Positions 8,770 to 18,047 of a stretch of 64,000 nt of DNA are shown piece after piece. Numbering within the stretch: position 1 is the first letter of the stretch; each line of letters starts with the position of its first letter. Both the position numbers and the translations under genes were made by a program. Under the pieces are notes generated by a model that was given only the letters and a program-made list of their open reading frames with translations, did no database searches and was not told where the DNA came from. Origin of the DNA: JBCCCJ01 sp039029315 (lineage in GTDB: Bacteria > Bacteroidota > Bacteroidia > J057); the NCBI GenBank assembly GCA_039029315.1, contig JBCCGK010000008.1, forward strand, positions 113,827 to 177,826, read 5' to 3'.

Positions 8770-9693
8770 TTAGGCAAAATCTTTCACATTGAACAACAAT
8801 CCTTCTTTGGCAAGGATGGTGTTGGGAAAGACAGATCTTGCCTCATCCAGAAGAGGTTTGAGATCCTTGTACCTGGCAGAGAAGTGTCCGATCACCAGTT
8901 GGTTGACCCGTGCCTGATGAGCAATTCTGGCTGCTTCAAGGGCTGTACTATGTGCTGTGGCCGCAGCCCGATCCTTCATGGCATGAAGGAAGGTAGACTC
9001 GTGATACAGCAATCGGGTATCTTTGATATGATCGACCAGTTCCTCGTTGTATTTCGTGTCAGAACAGTAGGCAAATGACAAGGGAGCATCCGCATCCAGA
9101 AGAACCTCTTCTGGGTGGATCACGCGTCCATCCTCAAGTGTGATCTGATTGCCTTGTTTGAGTAAATTGAAATACTGATTTGGAATCTCAAGGGCTTTGG
9201 CTTTGTAGAAGTCAAACTTAGGCTTCTTGTTGATCTCGACAAACCGAAATCCCCGACAAAAAATCCTGTGTTCCAGAGGAAGGACTTCCACCTGGAATCT
9301 TCTGGCCTGATAGATGACATCTCCAGGCTGAAAGTCTTCAGTCGGAATGAACTCCAATTCATAATTGAGATAGCTGTGCGTTCTCTCGAACACCACATCC
9401 AAAATCTCTTTCAAGCCTGAGGGCGCAAAAAGTTTCAACGGAAAATTTCGCTCATACAAACTGAGAGAATTGAGCAAGCCAGGCAATCCCAACACATGAT
9501 CTCCATGAAGATGCGTGATAAAAATTGCATCGAGACGAGAGAATTTAACCCGATTTCTTAACAATTGCATCTGCGTTCCCTCACCACAATCTACAAGATG
9601 ATGGCGGTCATACAAGGTTACTACCTGCGCAGAAGGCATACGGGAATTGGTCGGGATGGCTGCACTGGTCCCTAAAATCCGGACTTGAAACAC
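8770..9693 (-). CDS. rnz: Ribonuclease Z (tRNA 3' endonuclease)
   Basis: RNase Z cleaves the 3' trailer of tRNA precursors. The metallo-beta-lactamase zinc motif HLHGDH is at residues 61-66, after the N-terminal VRILGTSAAIP and LVDCGEGTQ signatures. Further ligand regions are LEHRIFCRGF (about 146), SFAYCSDTKY and IGHFSARY near the C-terminus. At 307 residues it is the normal short form. The start codon is GTG (9691-9693): upstream in frame there is an ATG directly followed by a TAA, so no longer ATG-started version is possible. It heads the minus-strand run rnz-yhhQ-lipoprotein. Confidence 0.94.
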   Translation of the reverse strand: MFQVRILGTSAAIPTNSRMPSAQVVTLYDRHHLVDCGEGTQMQLLRNRVKFSRLDAIFITHLHGDHVLGLPGLLNSLSLYERNFPLKLFAPSGLKEILDVVFERTHSYLNYELEFIPTEDFQPGDVIYQARRFQVEVLPLEHRIFCRGFRFVEINKKPKFDFYKAKALEIPNQYFNLLKQGNQITLEDGRVIHPEEVLLDADAPLSFAYCSDTKYNEELVDHIKDTRLLYHESTFLHAMKDRAAATAHSTALEAARIAHQARVNQLVIGHFSARYKDLKPLLDEARSVFPNTILAKEGLLFNVKDFA

Positions 9694-9760
9694 AATTAGG
9701 TCTTACATTTAAGTCAAAAATGAAACGGTGATGGTGTTGATTGAGCTACATGAGCGTCCA

Positions 9761-10156
9761 TTAGGAAGCTTCTGTCTCTCCTTTTTCCTGATCTTCGATC
9801 TCGCGCTCTACTTCATGCATATAGATGAAATCCCGAGCTTCCTGTTCAGTTGGCAGAATGTTAAGGACAGTATTGAGGTGCGAAATCTCAATCAATTTAT
9901 TGACATGAGGATTGGTGTGGGCAATCACAAGTTTTCCACCGGATGCATCACAAAGACGATTGGCTCGAAGGATGGCACTCAAGCCAGAGCTATCTACATA
10001 CTTGACCTTTTCGAGGTTCAGAATAAGATTTTGTGCACCTACAGCATTGAGATTCACAAATTCAGCTTTCAGGTTGGGTGAAATTCTGGAATCGAGCTTT
10101 TCTTCCAATAATTTGATAATTGTAACTTTCTCGTCTACACTCTTTTCAAATCGCAT
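9761..10156 (-). CDS. STAS-domain anti-sigma factor antagonist
   Basis: A 131-residue single STAS domain of the SpoIIAA/RsbV kind. The signature VKYVDSSGLSAILRANRL holds the serine that is usually phosphorylated by a partner kinase. The C-terminus is an acidic tail rich in Glu. Such proteins release sigma factors or other targets by partner switching. No anti-sigma kinase or PP2C phosphatase gene lies nearby, so the partners must be elsewhere. A strong promoter match stands just upstream (10187-10219). Confidence 0.9.
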   Translation of the reverse strand: MRFEKSVDEKVTIIKLLEEKLDSRISPNLKAEFVNLNAVGAQNLILNLEKVKYVDSSGLSAILRANRLCDASGGKLVIAHTNPHVNKLIEISHLNTVLNILPTEQEARDFIYMHEVEREIEDQEKGETEAS

Positions 10157-10186
10157 ATCTCCGGTTAGTTAAACTGTTCAATCAGC

Positions 10187-10219
10187 CAAAGATACAGAAT
10201 TGTCGGGATTAGCCCCAAA
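10187..10219 (-). promoter_or_regulatory. Strong Bacteroidota-type promoter for the STAS gene
   Basis: On the minus strand TTTG, then 21 bases, then TATCTTTG is a full match to the -33/-7 consensus of the Bacteroidota housekeeping sigma factor. The -7 box ends 30 bases before the ATG at 10156. Confidence 0.65.
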
Positions 10220-10299
10220 TCGCTTTTGTCTTTCCTCTGATTATCAAAAAGCAGGCCGGACTGTTCTTATTTTTGATTTTTTTGTGCTATTTCACTTTT

Positions 10300-11022
10300 A
10301 TGACCTTGACTATTGGCCATACTGAGGTTCCTTACCAAGTGGAAAAAAATCGTGGTCGGGGGATCAGTTTGCGATTCAGAGAGGAATCGGCGGTCTTGCT
10401 GATCCGTACCCCAAGTGGGAAGCTGGATCAGCACGCACAAGAATTTATCCAGGACAAACAAAAGTGGATCCTCAAACACTATGATAACAAGCGTGCCTAT
10501 GCGAGTCGCCGACAGCAGTTTCGTGATCAGATTCGGCAAGGGAGAATTCCGTATCTAGGGGTGATGACCGAGATTGTATTTCTGCGCGGCAAGCAAAGGC
10601 GTGTCAAGCTGGTGGATGGCAACATTCAACTTGTCTTGAAGGCGGAAGATCCTGACCATCTCAGCTTGTCCTATCTCTATGCAGGTTTGCGTGCCCTGGC
10701 CAAGGACTATCTCGTACAGCGAACCTTGGACCTGGCAAAATACACAGAATCCCGGGTGAATCAGATTCGGGTGAAAGACCAAAAGAGCAAATGGGGGAGT
10801 TGTAGCGGAAAATCTAACATCAACCTCAACTGGCACTTGATTTTGCTAAACCCCAGCCTGATTGACTACGTAATCATCCATGAACTGATGCACCTTCGGG
10901 AAATGAATCATAGCAAACGATTTTGGGGATGGGTGGAGCATTTTTACCCAGACTACAAACTGGCAGAAAAAGAATTGAAACAGATGGGCTGGTTGATCGG
11001 GATCATGAAAGTGCTGAGTTGA
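10300..11022 (+). CDS. YgjP-like (DUF45/M48) metallopeptidase
   Basis: A 240-residue protein with the zinc motif HELMH at residues 194-198, followed by LREMNHSKRFW, which supplies the third histidine, and preceded by KSKWGSCSGKSNINLNW. All of these are the standard YgjP/DUF45 signature. The family consists of soluble zinc-dependent peptidase-like proteins, often next to restriction or helicase genes, with unclear substrates. I take the ATG at 10300; a TTG at 10273 would add nine hydrophobic residues without family support. The next gene starts 27 bases after the stop. Confidence 0.88.
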   Translation: MTLTIGHTEVPYQVEKNRGRGISLRFREESAVLLIRTPSGKLDQHAQEFIQDKQKWILKHYDNKRAYASRRQQFRDQIRQGRIPYLGVMTEIVFLRGKQRRVKLVDGNIQLVLKAEDPDHLSLSYLYAGLRALAKDYLVQRTLDLAKYTESRVNQIRVKDQKSKWGSCSGKSNINLNWHLILLNPSLIDYVIIHELMHLREMNHSKRFWGWVEHFYPDYKLAEKELKQMGWLIGIMKVLS

Positions 11023-11049
11023 GTGCTAATTGTCAGAAAAATAAACATC

Positions 11050-11802
11050 ATGAGACAGGCAATAGAAAGCAAGGAAGCTAGAACTCCCAAATTCGTCAAC
11101 TTCAAAGACATTATTTTGTATGAAGATGAGGCAATTTTGTTGGTGGCCAAACCGCTCTACATGGCGAGTCTCGAAGACAAAAGCAAGCGCAATCTTCATC
11201 ACCTGGCTAAGTTGTATGACCCTGAGTTGAGATTGTGTCATCGTCTGGATAAAAATACGTCTGGCATTTTGCTCATGGCCAAAGGAGCTGAACATTATCG
11301 CAACATCGCTATACAGTTCGAAAAACGTCAAGTCAAGAAAGTCTATCGAACCATCTGTTCTGCTAATCGGATGTTTGATCAACATTTGATTGATTTGCCG
11401 CTATTCATCTCGACCAACAAAAAATCCACTGTCAGTAAGCAACAAGGCAAGCCATCCCAGACAGTGGTGTCGACCGAAGAATCTTTTCGGAATTTTACCT
11501 TGTTGAAATGTGAACCGATCACTGGGCGTATGCACCAGATTCGCGCACATCTTGCTGCCATCAACTGTCCCATCGTTGGAGATCTTCTCTATGGTGGGAA
11601 GGACGTTTTGCTGTCAGAAATTAAGCGAAAGTATAAGCCGAGTGGCCGAAAAGAAGAACAACCGATCAACCACGGATATCTACTCCATGCCCGACAGTTG
11701 ACTTTTTCTCATCCTGTGACAGGAGAGTCCGTATCATTCGAGGCAGCTGCCCCAAAGAATTTTGAGACGACGCTCAAGGTTTTGCGGAAGTATAATCGCT
11801 AA
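11050..11802 (+). CDS. RluA-family pseudouridine synthase
   Basis: The catalytic signature CHRLDKNTSGILLMAKG is present, with the catalytic aspartate at residue 67 counting from the ATG at 11050. The rest matches the RluA fold: VKKVYRTICSA, PITGRMHQIRAHLAAINCPIVGD, and a C-terminal LHARQLTFSHPVTGE. No S4 domain precedes the catalytic domain, as in RluA/TruC-type enzymes. It modifies uridines in rRNA or tRNA; the exact site is unknown. A GTG at 11023 is a less likely start. It follows the YgjP gene closely and probably shares its transcript. The stop converges on the aldo/keto reductase gene. Confidence 0.9.
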   Translation: MRQAIESKEARTPKFVNFKDIILYEDEAILLVAKPLYMASLEDKSKRNLHHLAKLYDPELRLCHRLDKNTSGILLMAKGAEHYRNIAIQFEKRQVKKVYRTICSANRMFDQHLIDLPLFISTNKKSTVSKQQGKPSQTVVSTEESFRNFTLLKCEPITGRMHQIRAHLAAINCPIVGDLLYGGKDVLLSEIKRKYKPSGRKEEQPINHGYLLHARQLTFSHPVTGESVSFEAAAPKNFETTLKVLRKYNR

Positions 11803-11846
11803 GCAATGGACTCCACGCTTGCCACTTAGGATCATGGATGCTTCTG

Positions 11847-12716
11847 TTAGCCTCTTACACTGGCTGCAGGAATCCGCTTCACCAAATCCTGAAATTCTTC
11901 CACACTTTCCTGGCCAATAGTGAAACAATCCATGAATTCCTGTGCGAGGGCGAACTCCAGACATTCGTCTACCCGATTGTGAAGAGATCCTGCTCCAAGG
12001 ATTTTCATTCCGATAACCGCCTTTCCCTTTTGTTTCATCTCTTGTAGGACGCTGCGAACTGTCGCTACATCTGCGTCCATTCGAACCCCTGCCGGATTGA
12101 ATCGAGCTAGATCCACCTGCACCCAATCGGTTTTTGCGGCTTTTCTGAGCGCTTGAATCGTGTGGCAGGAGACACCATGTGCCCGAATCAATCCGTCTTC
12201 TCGAGCTTGCCCCAGAATATTCATAGCCCCTTCTTTGATTGTAGGCCAGTTGGCTTTCTGCATATTGTGAAGCAGGACAATATCGAGATAATCCGTCCCG
12301 ATCTCCTTGCGAAAGCGATCTAGATCTGCCTTCATCTCTGCTTCGGTGGTTGCATGGGTTTTGGTGAGGATGACTACATTCTCGCGAGGAATATGCTTCA
12401 AAGCTTCCCTCAGATGAGGGTGCGTTCCATACTGATCCGCAGAATCCCAGAAGGCAATGCCATTGTCATAGGTGTAATGCAGAAAATCCCCCAAGCCCTT
12501 GATACCGAGTTTTCGGGTTTGGTTGGAGGCACCATTGATGCCGCGTGTTCCTGTTCCCATGGCCAAACGGGTGAGTTTGATGCCTGTATTGCCCAGTTCC
12601 ACAAGATCTGTTGCGTATTTTTTTTTGTCCCCGGCAAACAAGTGGTAGGGAAAAGGATTCATGGCTACAGCTCCGGTAGCCAATAGTGAGTTTCGGAGGA
12701 AGGTGCTTCTTTTCAT
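11847..12716 (-). CDS. Exported aldo/keto reductase family protein
   Basis: The aldo/keto reductase tetrad is complete: Asp91, Tyr96 (in DSADQYG), Lys119 (in LTKTH) and His150 (in VLLHNM). The barrel continues to the C-terminus with HGVSCHTIQALRKA and FTIGQESVEEF. The first 28 residues (MKRSTFLRNSLLATGAVAMN) look like a Tat-type signal in which the twin arginine is weakened to Lys-Arg. If exported, it would need a bound or periplasmic cofactor, so the substrate is unclear. In Bacteroidota many such oxidoreductases carry Tat-like leaders. The 5' flank holds two palindromic elements, and no promoter is obvious there. Confidence 0.85.
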   Translation of the reverse strand: MKRSTFLRNSLLATGAVAMNPFPYHLFAGDKKKYATDLVELGNTGIKLTRLAMGTGTRGINGASNQTRKLGIKGLGDFLHYTYDNGIAFWDSADQYGTHPHLREALKHIPRENVVILTKTHATTEAEMKADLDRFRKEIGTDYLDIVLLHNMQKANWPTIKEGAMNILGQAREDGLIRAHGVSCHTIQALRKAAKTDWVQVDLARFNPAGVRMDADVATVRSVLQEMKQKGKAVIGMKILGAGSLHNRVDECLEFALAQEFMDCFTIGQESVEEFQDLVKRIPAASVRG

Positions 12717-12754
12717 GAGAGGAGAGAATGATAGAGGAATTCGAATGTCTTTGA

Positions 12755-12915
12755 GAGACTGTTTGAAAATCTGTCGCTAACTTTTTGTATGCGTCTTTTT
12801 TCCTCATCCTACAGCTTTTTTTGTTCCCATAGCATCACTATGAGAACAAAAAAGAGCCTTGTCTGAGAAAAAAATACATCCTAAAAATTCTTAGCACAAA
12901 TTTCAAAACAGTCTC
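12755..12915 (+). mobile_element. Miniature inverted-repeat element, copy 1 (161 bp)
   Basis: The ends are GAGACTGTTT and, inverted, AAACAGTCTC. The centre is a hairpin with arms TTTTTGTTCCCATAG and CTATGAGAACAAAAA around a short loop. The length is exactly that of the copy at 21115-21275, to which it is about 85% identical (gapless, by eye) in the opposite orientation. It has no coding capacity. The flanking triplets are TGA and TAA, so any target-site duplication is imperfect. The TIR type recalls IS5/IS1182-like elements (inference). Confidence 0.8.
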
Positions 12916-12947
12916 TAAAAGGTATGAAATTTTCCCCAACTCTCCTC

Positions 12948-13090
12948 AGCTGAGGGTACGACAAATGTCACAAATCAAGAGATTTCGCTCTCTTGGACCT
13001 TTTTCGCGCAGCCCCGTTTCTCCTCGACCAGGAGAAACAACCCCACAAACCAATCGGGAACTATAAAATCTGTCGTACACTCCCTCAGCT
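12948..13090. repeat. 143-bp imperfect inverted repeat block
   Basis: The left end AGCTGAGGGTACGACAAAT is matched at the right end by ATCTGTCGTAC plus CCCTCAGCT (inverted, with a small insertion). Inside are two further hairpins, one with arms AAGAG/CTCTT and one with arms GTTTCTCCT/AGGAGAAAC. The right end reaches the stop codon of the NIF3-like gene. The sequence does not resemble the 161-bp element. It could be a terminator-like 3' structure or another miniature element. Confidence 0.6.
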
Positions 13091-13991
13091 AAACTGGCGA
13101 AAATGGATCAAGTGCAGGCACATGATAGCTTGGAACGGCCGGAACCAACTGACTTAGCCATTCCTGTGCATAGCGCATGCCCGGTTCCTCACTCATTGCA
13201 TGGCCCAGAATGATGAGACCTTTGTTCATCCCCGCTGCCACAGCATCCCGGACATATTCCACCGTTTCCCATTCATTGATTTCCCCAATGACGAGGACCT
13301 CTATATCTTCCCGCAAAAATCGAACGTGATTGTCCCTGCCCATTGCGCCAGGATGTAATCCAATCTTGGTACAAGCCAAGGCCGGATCGCCAATAAAGAA
13401 AGTCCGCTTTAACATCAACCGATCCTTGAAAAAAGTAGCGAGGCTCCTCAGATTGGTAGGGGGAATCACACAGACACTTTTGCGATTGGGATCAAGATAA
13501 TCCTGCCAGTCGAGATCCTGTAGCAAGCCATGCAAAATGCCATCAGGTTGATGCAAATGCCAATAATCGTGAAATCGCCAGACGACGATTCCATGTTCAT
13601 CTAGCAAGGAACGTTTGTAGGTGTATACGGGATCATCGGCCAGCCAGTCGGTCTCGTCATGATGGTTGTAGAAGGTAGGTTCATGCGTGATGATCAGATT
13701 CGCGCCTTTCTCGGCTGCTTGTCTGATGACATCCACTGTGGCTAGAAAAGTTGTTACGATACCTGTTACGGGATCAGTAGGGGTTCCGCTTTTGACGGTA
13801 TCGACTGTCTGTTCTTTTTTTCCACCAGGGATTTGGGCAATGATCTTGTCGATAACCTCCTGTATACTCAGATTGCTGGGGGTGCAACCACTTTGAAGAG
13901 GTAAGGCCGAGAGACCTATGAATGGGACTACAGCAGCAGAGATCCCTGAGACTTTAAGGAAATGACGACGGGTGGAGAGAGGAGTAAGCAT
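13089..13991 (-). CDS. Exported NIF3-like (DUF34) metal-binding protein
   Basis: The mature part matches the NIF3/DUF34 family: LIITHEPTFYNHH, LLDEHGIVVWRFHDYWH with a Leu-Gln-Asp region, and the C-terminal pair VIGEINEWE and LGHAMSEEPG that supply metal ligands. The start at 13991 gives a clear Tat signal (STRRHFLKVSG, twin arginine at 8-9), and a possible lipobox LQSGC ends at Cys36. Known NIF3 proteins are cytosolic (GTP cyclohydrolase I type 2-like or of unclear role), so an exported form is odd. A GTG at 14021 would place ten extra residues before the Tat motif and is less likely. Family firm, role unknown. Confidence 0.85.
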   Translation of the reverse strand: MLTPLSTRRHFLKVSGISAAVVPFIGLSALPLQSGCTPSNLSIQEVIDKIIAQIPGGKKEQTVDTVKSGTPTDPVTGIVTTFLATVDVIRQAAEKGANLIITHEPTFYNHHDETDWLADDPVYTYKRSLLDEHGIVVWRFHDYWHLHQPDGILHGLLQDLDWQDYLDPNRKSVCVIPPTNLRSLATFFKDRLMLKRTFFIGDPALACTKIGLHPGAMGRDNHVRFLREDIEVLVIGEINEWETVEYVRDAVAAGMNKGLIILGHAMSEEPGMRYAQEWLSQLVPAVPSYHVPALDPFSPV

Positions 13992-14266
13992 AGGAGAACC
14001 GATTACAAATGAATAAGACACCCTAAAATCCTTTTTTTTTCCTGACTCTCCAAGATGTCAGGAATAGAAATGTTGATCAACAAACGGATTTTTTACAGCT
14101 TTTGGACAGATTCTATGCAAAAAAGTCCCAACTTAAGCTCAACTCTCATTCAGAAGCTGGTGCACTGTTGAAAGGATATAGAGAAAAGTCAGCATATGGA
14201 AGCTGGCAAACCCCTCTCTTCTGCTAGAAGGTGCTGAAACAGTTTCCTAACCAATGATCTCTTGCC

Positions 14267-16411
14267 ATGTTCTCCTATCCTTACTCAAAATGTCTGTTGA
14301 TCCTATGTGCATGTTTGTGGTCTTGTTCACAGTCAAATCATGCACCCACTGTCGGATGGCAACGCTATAGTGCAGATGCGGCTGGCTCCAAGTATTCCTC
14401 CCTTTCCCAGATCAATGATGCCAATGTCCATCGACTTGAACTGGCCTGGACATTCGATACCGGCGATATGCGAAAAAAACCTGCCACAACTATGCAGTGC
14501 AATCCTGTGATCATCGACAGTGTGATGTATGTATCCACGCCTGGATTGAAGATCGTGGCCCTGCACGTGGCAACTGGTGATAAGATCTGGTCCTTTGATC
14601 CATATGAAGGGAGACAGACCCGAAATGTGAACAGAGGGGTGAGTTATTGGTCCGATGGGCAAGACGCGCGTATTTATTTCGTTGCTGATGCCGAATTATA
14701 CAGTCTGGATGCTACAGATGGAAACCTGATAGAATCCTTCGGTTCGGCGGGAAAAGTCGATTTGTATGAAGGTCTGGGAAGGGATGTGCGACATCTGTGG
14801 CTGACTTCCCTGACACCGGGCATCATCTATCAAGAGTTGTTGATTATGGGGAGTCGGGTAGGAGAGGGGCCTGGTCCGGCTGCTCCCGGGCACATACGGG
14901 CCTATGATGTGAGAACAGGAGAAATGAAATGGATCTTCCATACCATTCCCCAGCCTGGAGAGGTTGGCTATGATAGCTGGCCTCCAGATGCCTGGACAAG
15001 GAAAGGAGGGGCCAATGCCTGGGGAGGGTTTACCCTGGATGAGGAAAGAGGAATTGTTTTTTGTGGAACCGGTTCTGCCTCCTATGATCACTGGGGAGGA
15101 GATCGTCTTGGACAAAACCTCTTTGCCAACTGCATTCTGGCGCTGAATGCTACCACCGGCAAAAGAATCTGGCACTATCAAGTCGTACACCACGATATTT
15201 GGGATTATGACCTCCCTTGTCCTCCCAATTTGGTACAGGTCAAGCAGAATGGTCAGTTGATCGATGCTGTTGCTCAACCCACAAAAATGGGCCATCTGTT
15301 TGTCCTCAATCGAGAGACAGGAGATCCCATTTTCCCCATAGAAGAGTTGCCTGTTCCTCAATCCGACATCCCCGGCGAAGAGACCTGGCCTACCCAACCC
15401 TTTCCTCCTACCTCTCTCCGGTATGCACAACAACGATTCACCCAGGAAGAGGTAACCGATCTGACAGAAGAAGCCAACGCTGCTATCCGACAGCGTCTGG
15501 ATAGCATGGATGTGGGCGACGTATTCCTGCCACCCAGTAGGAGAGGGGCCGTAACCATGCCTCAATTCAATGGAGGAACAGATTGGGGAGGAGCTGCCTA
15601 TGATCCAGAAGCGAGAATTTTATTTGTCAACTGTAGCAATGAAGCTGAGTGGATTGCCATGGTGAAGGCAGAACCCAAAGCACATATCACTCAATATGAA
15701 TTTGGAGAGCATTTGTTCCAGACCAGCTGTACCTCCTGCCATAGTCCCGGCAACTCTACAAGATTTTCGTCTCATTCGTTGGGGATTCTCCGGGAAATAG
15801 CTACAAAAGGAGGTTCGGACCGGATTCGCCGAACCTTGCTGGAAGGCAAAGGCCAGATGCCTAAATTTGCTCAATTATCCAAAGATGAGCGAGATGCCCT
15901 TGTGGCATTTCTTCGAAATACAGGCAACAACAACAAACTGGACCAGAGATCGATTGTGCGAAGTATTCAGGAAATTCGCTATCTGGGAAGTGGGCACCAT
16001 GAGTTCAAGGATTCGGAAGGCTTTCCGGCCAACAAAAGGCCCTGGGGAACCCTCAATGCTATCGACCTGGACCGGGGGGAGATCAAATGGCAAGTTCCCC
16101 TAGGAACCTATCCTGCACTGGAGGCAAGGGGAGAATCCCCAACCGGAACCTTCAATATGGGGGGACCAATCGCAACGGCAGGAGGCGTGGTCTTTATGGG
16201 GGGCAGTATGGATGAGCGGTTTCGGGCATTTGATGCAAAAACGGGTGAGGTCCTGTGGGAATTTCAGATGGATGCTGGCGGATATGCAACTCCTGCAACC
16301 TATTCCTGGCAGGGAACACAGTATGTAGTCATTGCCGCTGGTGGGGGGGGAAAACCCGGAACAAAAGCCGGCGGGAAATATTATTGCTTTGCCTTGGGCG
16401 GTGAAGGATGA
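14267..16411 (+). CDS. PQQ-dependent dehydrogenase with inserted cytochrome c domain
   Basis: The 714-residue protein starts with a lipobox-like signal (LWSC, Cys20). A quinoprotein beta-propeller follows: WQRYSADAAGSKYS, HIRAYDVRTGEMKWIFHT, and the end blades AFDAKTGEVLWEF and PATYSWQGTQYVVIAAGGGGK, typical of PQQ alcohol or glucose dehydrogenases. Between blades, around residue 488, lies a single heme site CTSCH in a small cytochrome c domain that ends at DERDALVAFLRNTGN. The enzyme would oxidise an alcohol or sugar outside the inner membrane and pass electrons through its own heme. No pqq synthesis genes are in the window. The substrate cannot be told. Confidence 0.92.
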   Translation: MFSYPYSKCLLILCACLWSCSQSNHAPTVGWQRYSADAAGSKYSSLSQINDANVHRLELAWTFDTGDMRKKPATTMQCNPVIIDSVMYVSTPGLKIVALHVATGDKIWSFDPYEGRQTRNVNRGVSYWSDGQDARIYFVADAELYSLDATDGNLIESFGSAGKVDLYEGLGRDVRHLWLTSLTPGIIYQELLIMGSRVGEGPGPAAPGHIRAYDVRTGEMKWIFHTIPQPGEVGYDSWPPDAWTRKGGANAWGGFTLDEERGIVFCGTGSASYDHWGGDRLGQNLFANCILALNATTGKRIWHYQVVHHDIWDYDLPCPPNLVQVKQNGQLIDAVAQPTKMGHLFVLNRETGDPIFPIEELPVPQSDIPGEETWPTQPFPPTSLRYAQQRFTQEEVTDLTEEANAAIRQRLDSMDVGDVFLPPSRRGAVTMPQFNGGTDWGGAAYDPEARILFVNCSNEAEWIAMVKAEPKAHITQYEFGEHLFQTSCTSCHSPGNSTRFSSHSLGILREIATKGGSDRIRRTLLEGKGQMPKFAQLSKDERDALVAFLRNTGNNNKLDQRSIVRSIQEIRYLGSGHHEFKDSEGFPANKRPWGTLNAIDLDRGEIKWQVPLGTYPALEARGESPTGTFNMGGPIATAGGVVFMGGSMDERFRAFDAKTGEVLWEFQMDAGGYATPATYSWQGTQYVVIAAGGGGKPGTKAGGKYYCFALGGEG

Positions 16412-16553
16412 ACAAAAGAGACAAAAAGATCCCGAATTCCGGTCTGCTCTCACTTTGGATTTGTTGCAAAAACTGTAATTTCGTCCCGTACCGTATCGAT
16501 GAAAGAATGCTAAGGCAGTAATCCATCCACCGAAATTCGTAAACCTACTCCTC

Positions 16554-18047
16554 ATGTCAGACTCCTACATCCTCGCACTTGATCAGGGAACCACCAGTTC
16601 CAGAGCTATTTTGTTCGACAAAACCTCTCAGATCGTGGCTGTTTCTCAACAGGAATTTACACAGATTTTTCCCAAAGCCGGATGGGTCGAGCATGATCCC
16701 ATGGAGATTTTGAGTTCTCAGATAGCAGTAGCCCGGACAGTGCTCAAAGACAACAACATATCTGCCAGCCAGATCGCTGCTATCGGCATCACCAATCAGC
16801 GAGAGACAACTCTCGTTTGGGACAAGCATACTGGCACCCCTGTGTACAATGCGATTGTCTGGCAAGATAGACGAACCGCATCGATCTGTGATGACCTGAA
16901 AGCCCGAGGCCTGGAAGAGTATGTGAGAAACAATACCGGATTGGTCATAGATGCCTATTTCTCTGGAACAAAAGTGAAGTGGATTCTGGATTATATCTCC
17001 ATGAACAATCCCGATATCAAAGTACAGGATTTGTGTTTTGGGACGGTAGATAGCTGGCTGATCTGGAATCTGACCAAAGGCAAGGTACATGCCACAGATT
17101 ATTCCAACGCCTCACGGACATTGATATACAACATCAAGGATCTCAAATGGGACGAGAAGATGTTGAAAGAATTGGATATCCCGGCCAGTATGTTGCCAGA
17201 AGTACGGGATTGCAGCGGTGATTTTGGGATGACAGATCCTGATTGGTTTGATGGCGTTGAGATTCCGATTCGCGGGGTGGCCGGTGACCAGCAGGCGGCA
17301 TTATTTGGGCAGGCTTGCTTTGAGCCAGGCATGAGCAAAAATACTTATGGAACAGGCTGCTTCATGCTGATGAATACTGGTACCAAACCAGTTTTTTCCA
17401 GTTCAGGCCTATTGACCACACTTGCCTGGGGCTTGGATGGTCAGGTCAATTATGCCCTGGAAGGGTCGATATTCATTGCGGGAGCAGCGATTCAGTGGTT
17501 GAGAGATGGATTGAAGATTTTGGACTCAGCGCCTGATTCTGAATATTTTGCGGGCAAAGTCTCTGACAATGATGGAGTCTATGTGGTGCCTGCATTTGCT
17601 GGATTGGGTGCACCTTATTGGGATATGTATGCCCGCGGCGCCATCTTTGGGTTAACCAGAGGGACCAGCAGGACTCACATCATTCGAGCAACCCTCGAAT
17701 CTCTGGCTTATCAAACCAGAGATGTGCTGGATGTAATGGGCCAAGATTCCGGAACTCCGATCACCACCTTGAGGGTAGATGGAGGTGCTTGCGCCAACAA
17801 CGTCCTGATGCAATTTCAGGCCGATATCTTGAATACACCTGTAGAAAGACCAGAAATCATCGAAACCACAGCATTGGGAGCGGCCTATCTCGCTGGCCTT
17901 TCTGTGGGATATTGGCAGCCAGATCAGTTGTCAGCCAATTGGCGAAGGGAGAGAAGCTTCCAGCCAGAGATGACAGGTCAGCAGCGCGACCAACTTTACA
18001 GCCAATGGCAAAAAGCTGTTAAGAGAACCATGAACTGGATTGAGTAA
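16554..18047 (+). CDS. glpK: Glycerol kinase
   Basis: This FGGY-family kinase (497 aa, full length) phosphorylates glycerol to glycerol 3-phosphate. The N-terminal phosphate loop ALDQGTTSSRAILFD and the later GWVEHDP, NQRETTLVWDK, GDQQAALFGQ and GTGCFMLMNTG match GlpK closely, as does LRVDGGACANN in the C-terminal half. The ATG at 16554 gives the usual start. No glpF or glpD lies next to it, so it seems to be a single-gene unit. A hairpin follows 40 bases after the stop. Confidence 0.97.
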   Translation: MSDSYILALDQGTTSSRAILFDKTSQIVAVSQQEFTQIFPKAGWVEHDPMEILSSQIAVARTVLKDNNISASQIAAIGITNQRETTLVWDKHTGTPVYNAIVWQDRRTASICDDLKARGLEEYVRNNTGLVIDAYFSGTKVKWILDYISMNNPDIKVQDLCFGTVDSWLIWNLTKGKVHATDYSNASRTLIYNIKDLKWDEKMLKELDIPASMLPEVRDCSGDFGMTDPDWFDGVEIPIRGVAGDQQAALFGQACFEPGMSKNTYGTGCFMLMNTGTKPVFSSSGLLTTLAWGLDGQVNYALEGSIFIAGAAIQWLRDGLKILDSAPDSEYFAGKVSDNDGVYVVPAFAGLGAPYWDMYARGAIFGLTRGTSRTHIIRATLESLAYQTRDVLDVMGQDSGTPITTLRVDGGACANNVLMQFQADILNTPVERPEIIETTALGAAYLAGLSVGYWQPDQLSANWRRERSFQPEMTGQQRDQLYSQWQKAVKRTMNWIE

